Source: Limnohabitans sp. 2KL-27 (lineage in GTDB: Bacteria > Pseudomonadota > Gammaproteobacteria > Burkholderiales > Burkholderiaceae_C). From it: a stretch of DNA of 64,000 bases. The notes below the pieces were generated by a model. That model saw only the letters and a list, made by a program, of their open reading frames with translations, searched no databases and was not told the origin of the DNA. Within the stretch, counting starts at the first letter, position 1. Every line of letters begins with the position of its first letter. Shown here in pieces: positions 61,683-64,000 of this stretch. The translations under genes were made by a program, and so were the position numbers. Location of the stretch: the NCBI RefSeq assembly GCF_001269345.1, contig NZ_CXOP01000002.1:496853-560852 (forward strand), given 5' to 3'.

Positions 61683-62684
61683 ATGCAATACAAAGCGCCG
61701 GCATGGTTGCCTGGTGGGCACACCCAGACCATTTGGTCAGCACTCTGTTCGCGCAGACGCTGGGGACCCGTGTTGCCCAAAGTCCGCGAGCGCTGGGCCA
61801 CACCGGATGGCGATTTCATCGATGTCGACCGGCAACAAGCTAGCCGACAGGACAGACCGATGATGGTGTTGTTTCACGGTCTGGAAGGTTCATCCAATAG
61901 CCACTACGCGCAGGCTTTTGCCGATTGGGCAGCGGTGCACGATTTCCATTTTGCATTGCCACATTTCCGAGGATGCAGTGGTGAACTCAACCAAGCCCCG
62001 CGGGCTTACCATTCGGGCGATCACCAGGAAATTGACTGGGTGCTGGGGCGCCTGCGCCAGAAGCATCAAGCGCAAGGGGGGCAATGCATGGTGGCTGCAG
62101 GCGTCTCATTGGGCGGCAATGCGCTCATGCGTTGGGCAGCGGAGCATGGCCAAGAGGCACGTCAAAAGGCGGATGCCATCGCTTCGATTTGCTCGCCCCT
62201 TGATCTCGTCCAAAGTGGGCATGCCATGGGCCGGGGATTGAACCGACACATCTACACCCGCATGTTTTTGCGCAGCATGAAACCCAAAGCCATGGCCAAG
62301 CTGAAACAGCATCCAGGGTTGTTTGATGCACAAAAACTGATGGCAGCGCGCGATCTTTATGAGTTTGACAATGTGTTCACCGCGCCCCTGCATGGCTTCA
62401 GGGATACGGATGAGTACTGGAGCCGAGCTTCAGCCAAGCCTTTGATGAAAAATATCGGTCTTCCTGCATTGGCCTTGAATGCCCGCAATGATCCTTTTGT
62501 CCCCGCCAGCAGCCTGCCTCAGCAGATGGACGTGTCAAAAACGGTCACACTCTGGCAACCGGAGCACGGGGGTCACGTGGGGTTTGCACAAGGCAATTGG
62601 CCCAGCCATGTTCGTGGCTTGCCTGATGCCGTTGGGGGCTGGCTGATGTCGGCGTCCGGGCATCCGATCACGCAGGGGATGTGA
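61683..62684 (+). CDS. YheT family alpha/beta hydrolase
   Basis: 333 residues. PAWLPGGHTQTIWSAL at the N terminus is the YheT mark; HGLEGSSNSHY gives the oxyanion region, GVSLGGNALMRW the Ser nucleophile, and EHGGHVGF the catalytic His. Function in lipid or ester metabolism is inferred from eukaryotic ABHD1/3 relatives. The DUF gene follows after one base. Confidence 0.93.
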   Translation: MQYKAPAWLPGGHTQTIWSALCSRRRWGPVLPKVRERWATPDGDFIDVDRQQASRQDRPMMVLFHGLEGSSNSHYAQAFADWAAVHDFHFALPHFRGCSGELNQAPRAYHSGDHQEIDWVLGRLRQKHQAQGGQCMVAAGVSLGGNALMRWAAEHGQEARQKADAIASICSPLDLVQSGHAMGRGLNRHIYTRMFLRSMKPKAMAKLKQHPGLFDAQKLMAARDLYEFDNVFTAPLHGFRDTDEYWSRASAKPLMKNIGLPALALNARNDPFVPASSLPQQMDVSKTVTLWQPEHGGHVGFAQGNWPSHVRGLPDAVGGWLMSASGHPITQGM

Positions 62685-62685
62685 C

Positions 62686-63243
62686 ATGGATGACATCGTT
62701 CGACAAGCCATGGCCAAATGGCCGAATGTGCCCGATTGTTTCGGCTGGTTGGGCCTTGACAGTCGCGGGCGATGGCTCATGCGGGATGACCAGGTTCAGC
62801 GTTTGGGTGCCTTCCAAAGTGGGGTGGAAGGTGCCAAGGGCTCGGTGCTGCGGCATGACAAACTCATTGATTTCATTCAACGCAATTACGAGGCCGATGA
62901 TCAAGGGCGATGGTATTTCCAAAATGGACCGCAAAGGGTATATGTCGAACTGGAAATGGCGCCTTATGTCTGGCGCTTGAGTGAGATTTTTGAGCCGACC
63001 GCACACACAGGGCAAACAACACGTGTCTTGTCATGCCTGGTCGATGAACTGGGTCATGTCTATTTGGACACGCCATTGGGCCTGGGCCTGGTGCACACTT
63101 CGGATGTGGTCTTGGTCGCCGATGCCATCGACCAGCGCCACTGGGTGCCAGAAGAATGCTTGTCCCGCAACTTGGCCGACCGCTTTGGTTTCGTGATCAG
63201 CCCGCAGAAAGCGCAAAGCCAAGCCAAGACAGACCCACCATAA
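62686..63243 (+). CDS. Conserved hypothetical protein (tentatively DUF2946 family)
   Basis: 185 residues. The N-terminal DDIVRQAMAKWPNVPDCFGW and the segments WYFQNGPQRVYVELEMAPYVW and VYLDTPLGLGLVHTSDV are conserved in my memory of burkholderial genomes, where the protein is labelled DUF2946; I am not certain of that label. It has no signal peptide or membrane segment and is cytosolic. It overlaps none but lies one base after yheT, so it is cotranscribed. Confidence 0.8.
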   Translation: MDDIVRQAMAKWPNVPDCFGWLGLDSRGRWLMRDDQVQRLGAFQSGVEGAKGSVLRHDKLIDFIQRNYEADDQGRWYFQNGPQRVYVELEMAPYVWRLSEIFEPTAHTGQTTRVLSCLVDELGHVYLDTPLGLGLVHTSDVVLVADAIDQRHWVPEECLSRNLADRFGFVISPQKAQSQAKTDPP

Positions 63244-63271
63244 AAAAACCGACCAAGCTGGTCGGTTCTTT
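63241..63271. terminator. Bidirectional terminator between DUF gene and cytochrome c5
   Basis: AACCGACCA-AGC-TGGTCGGTT (63247-63267) with seven A on the left and CTTTG on the right. Leftward it gives a good T tract for the cytochrome gene; rightward it is weaker. It begins within the stop codon of the DUF gene. Confidence 0.88.
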
Positions 63272-63287
63272 GCGAGGTTTTGAGCGC

Positions 63288-63812
63288 TTACTTTTTGTCG
63301 GCTTCAGCAGCAGGTGCCTTGGGTTCTTCAAACTTGCCACCGGCACTGTTGGCCAGATAAACCACAGCACGGGCAATTTCGATGTCATTGAAATCACCAC
63401 CACCTTGAGCACCCATGGCACCTTTGCCTTTGAGGGCAGAAGTGACCAAGGTGTCGAGACCTTGTTTGATGCGCACACCCCAAGCGCCAGCATCGGCAAA
63501 CTTGGGTGCACCAGCAGCCCCTGCTGCATGGCAAGCAGCACATTGCGCCTTGTAAACCTCTTCGCCAGCTTTCAAGGGGCGATTGGCATCGCGAACTTCA
63601 ACACTGCCCACCTTCTGGATGCGTTGAGCCACAGATTTCTCGGAGTCACTGGCGCCCGGCGCAGTCTTGTTGGCAGAAGTGACGTAAAACACCAGGCCGA
63701 TGATGATGAACACCGGAATGATGAAAGAAGCAAGGCTGAGCAAAAGCATTTGCTTGGGTGTTTTCACCGGGCCGGTGTGTGCTTCGTGCTGATCGTGGCT
63801 GTTGTCGCTCAT
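63288..63812 (-). CDS. Membrane-anchored cytochrome c5-type protein
   Basis: 174 residues. One transmembrane helix (about 22-45, LLLSLASFIIPVFIIIGLVF) anchors a periplasmic domain with a single heme motif CAACHAAGAAGAP and the Met ligand in GKGAMGAQGGG. The C-terminal tail is Ala/Glu/Lys-rich. A consensus TATAAT (63871-63876, leftward) lies 59 bases upstream. Such c5 cytochromes carry electrons to terminal oxidases. Confidence 0.93.
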   Translation of the reverse strand: MSDNSHDQHEAHTGPVKTPKQMLLLSLASFIIPVFIIIGLVFYVTSANKTAPGASDSEKSVAQRIQKVGSVEVRDANRPLKAGEEVYKAQCAACHAAGAAGAPKFADAGAWGVRIKQGLDTLVTSALKGKGAMGAQGGGDFNDIEIARAVVYLANSAGGKFEEPKAPAAEADKK

Positions 63813-63953
63813 GAAATCCTCTTGTAGGGCTTGGCCGATGGGCCTTGGGATTGACCGGAATCAACCCAACATTATAGCCGCCCACCCTTCGCAGAGCTTG
63901 CATGAACAAGGAAGAAAGACAAGCCGTGAGATAATGCTCATCGTGATCATTGT

Positions 63954-64000
63954 GCGGCTGTAGCTCAGTGGATAGAGTATTGGCCTCCGAAGCCAAGGGT
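63954..64000 (+). tRNA. tRNA-Arg (anticodon CCG), 5' part
   Basis: The acceptor strand GCGGCTG (63954-63960), D arm GCTC...GAGT, and anticodon arm TTGGC-CTCCGAA-GCCAA are intact. The loop gives anticodon CCG, reading CGG (Arg). The gene is cut by the right edge after 47 bases, so the T arm and 3' acceptor are missing. A GATAAT at 63930-63935 may be its -10. Confidence 0.93.

Overview
The window looks like a piece of chromosome from a Gram-negative betaproteobacterium, most likely Burkholderiales and probably Comamonadaceae. This is inferred from protein sequence and gene order, not from a database search. The pointers are a porin-GlnK-AmtB operon, a TRAP transporter, an incomplete PTS (EIIA-Man, HPr and EI with no sugar permease), the HemJ type of protoporphyrinogen oxidase, a Mg-type HemB and the order ybeD-lipB-lipA. 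The DNA is GC-rich and densely coding. I see no insertion sequence, phage, integron, toxin-antitoxin module or CRISPR array.

Layout. 1-7.7 kb: the end of a comM/yifB gene, a nitrogen operon (TorF-type porin, glnK, amtB) behind a good sigma-54 promoter with an NtrC-like site, then an SMP-30 lactonase, glcE, glcF and a small membrane protein. 7.8-18.1 kb: a leftward dedA-family / EamA / glutathione peroxidase group, alr, a unit of two E1-type TPP dehydrogenase subunits followed by a complete TRAP transporter, a second EamA permease and a TauE permease. 18.1-25.6 kb: a gene-free stretch with an orphan terminator and palindromes, mmsA facing its likely LysR regulator, marC, a MaoC/SDR pair, a DsbA-type isomerase, dienelactone hydrolase and a CorA/ZntB-type transporter. 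25.6-30.7 kb: hemB diverging from hemJ, with a likely independent small RNA between them, then vanZ-like, ferredoxin, hydrolase and a D,D-carboxypeptidase.

30.8-40.8 kb: the str and S10 ribosomal operons (rpsL, rpsG, fusA, tuf, rpsJ, rplC-D-W-B, rpsS, rplV, rpsC, rplP, rpmC, rpsQ), closed by a terminator straight after rpsQ. 40.9-53.7 kb: peroxiredoxin, acetyltransferase, a divergent cytochrome b561 / cytochrome c' pair, a TlpA lipoprotein, a CoA-transferase/esterase pair, a lipoprotein/MFS pair, the regulatory PTS, yghU, the lipoate operon and a CopD-like protein. 53.9-61.2 kb: the complete F1Fo ATP synthase operon atpIBEFHAGDC. 61.2-64 kb: a SnoaL-like protein, a YheT hydrolase, a DUF protein, a membrane-anchored cytochrome c5 and the first 47 bases of a tRNA-Arg(CCG).

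The window is mostly housekeeping, and I do not see a clearly new multi-gene system. The most interesting signals are non-coding. They are an apparent 100-nt RNA with its own promoter and terminator between hemB and hemJ; the palindromes and orphan terminator at 18.18-18.51 kb; a textbook LysR operator between mmsA and its regulator; a terminator that overlaps the ribosomal str promoter; and an 18-bp perfect hairpin between fusA and tuf. Among proteins, the E1 pair without E2/E3 but coupled to a TRAP transporter is the best candidate for an unassigned pathway.
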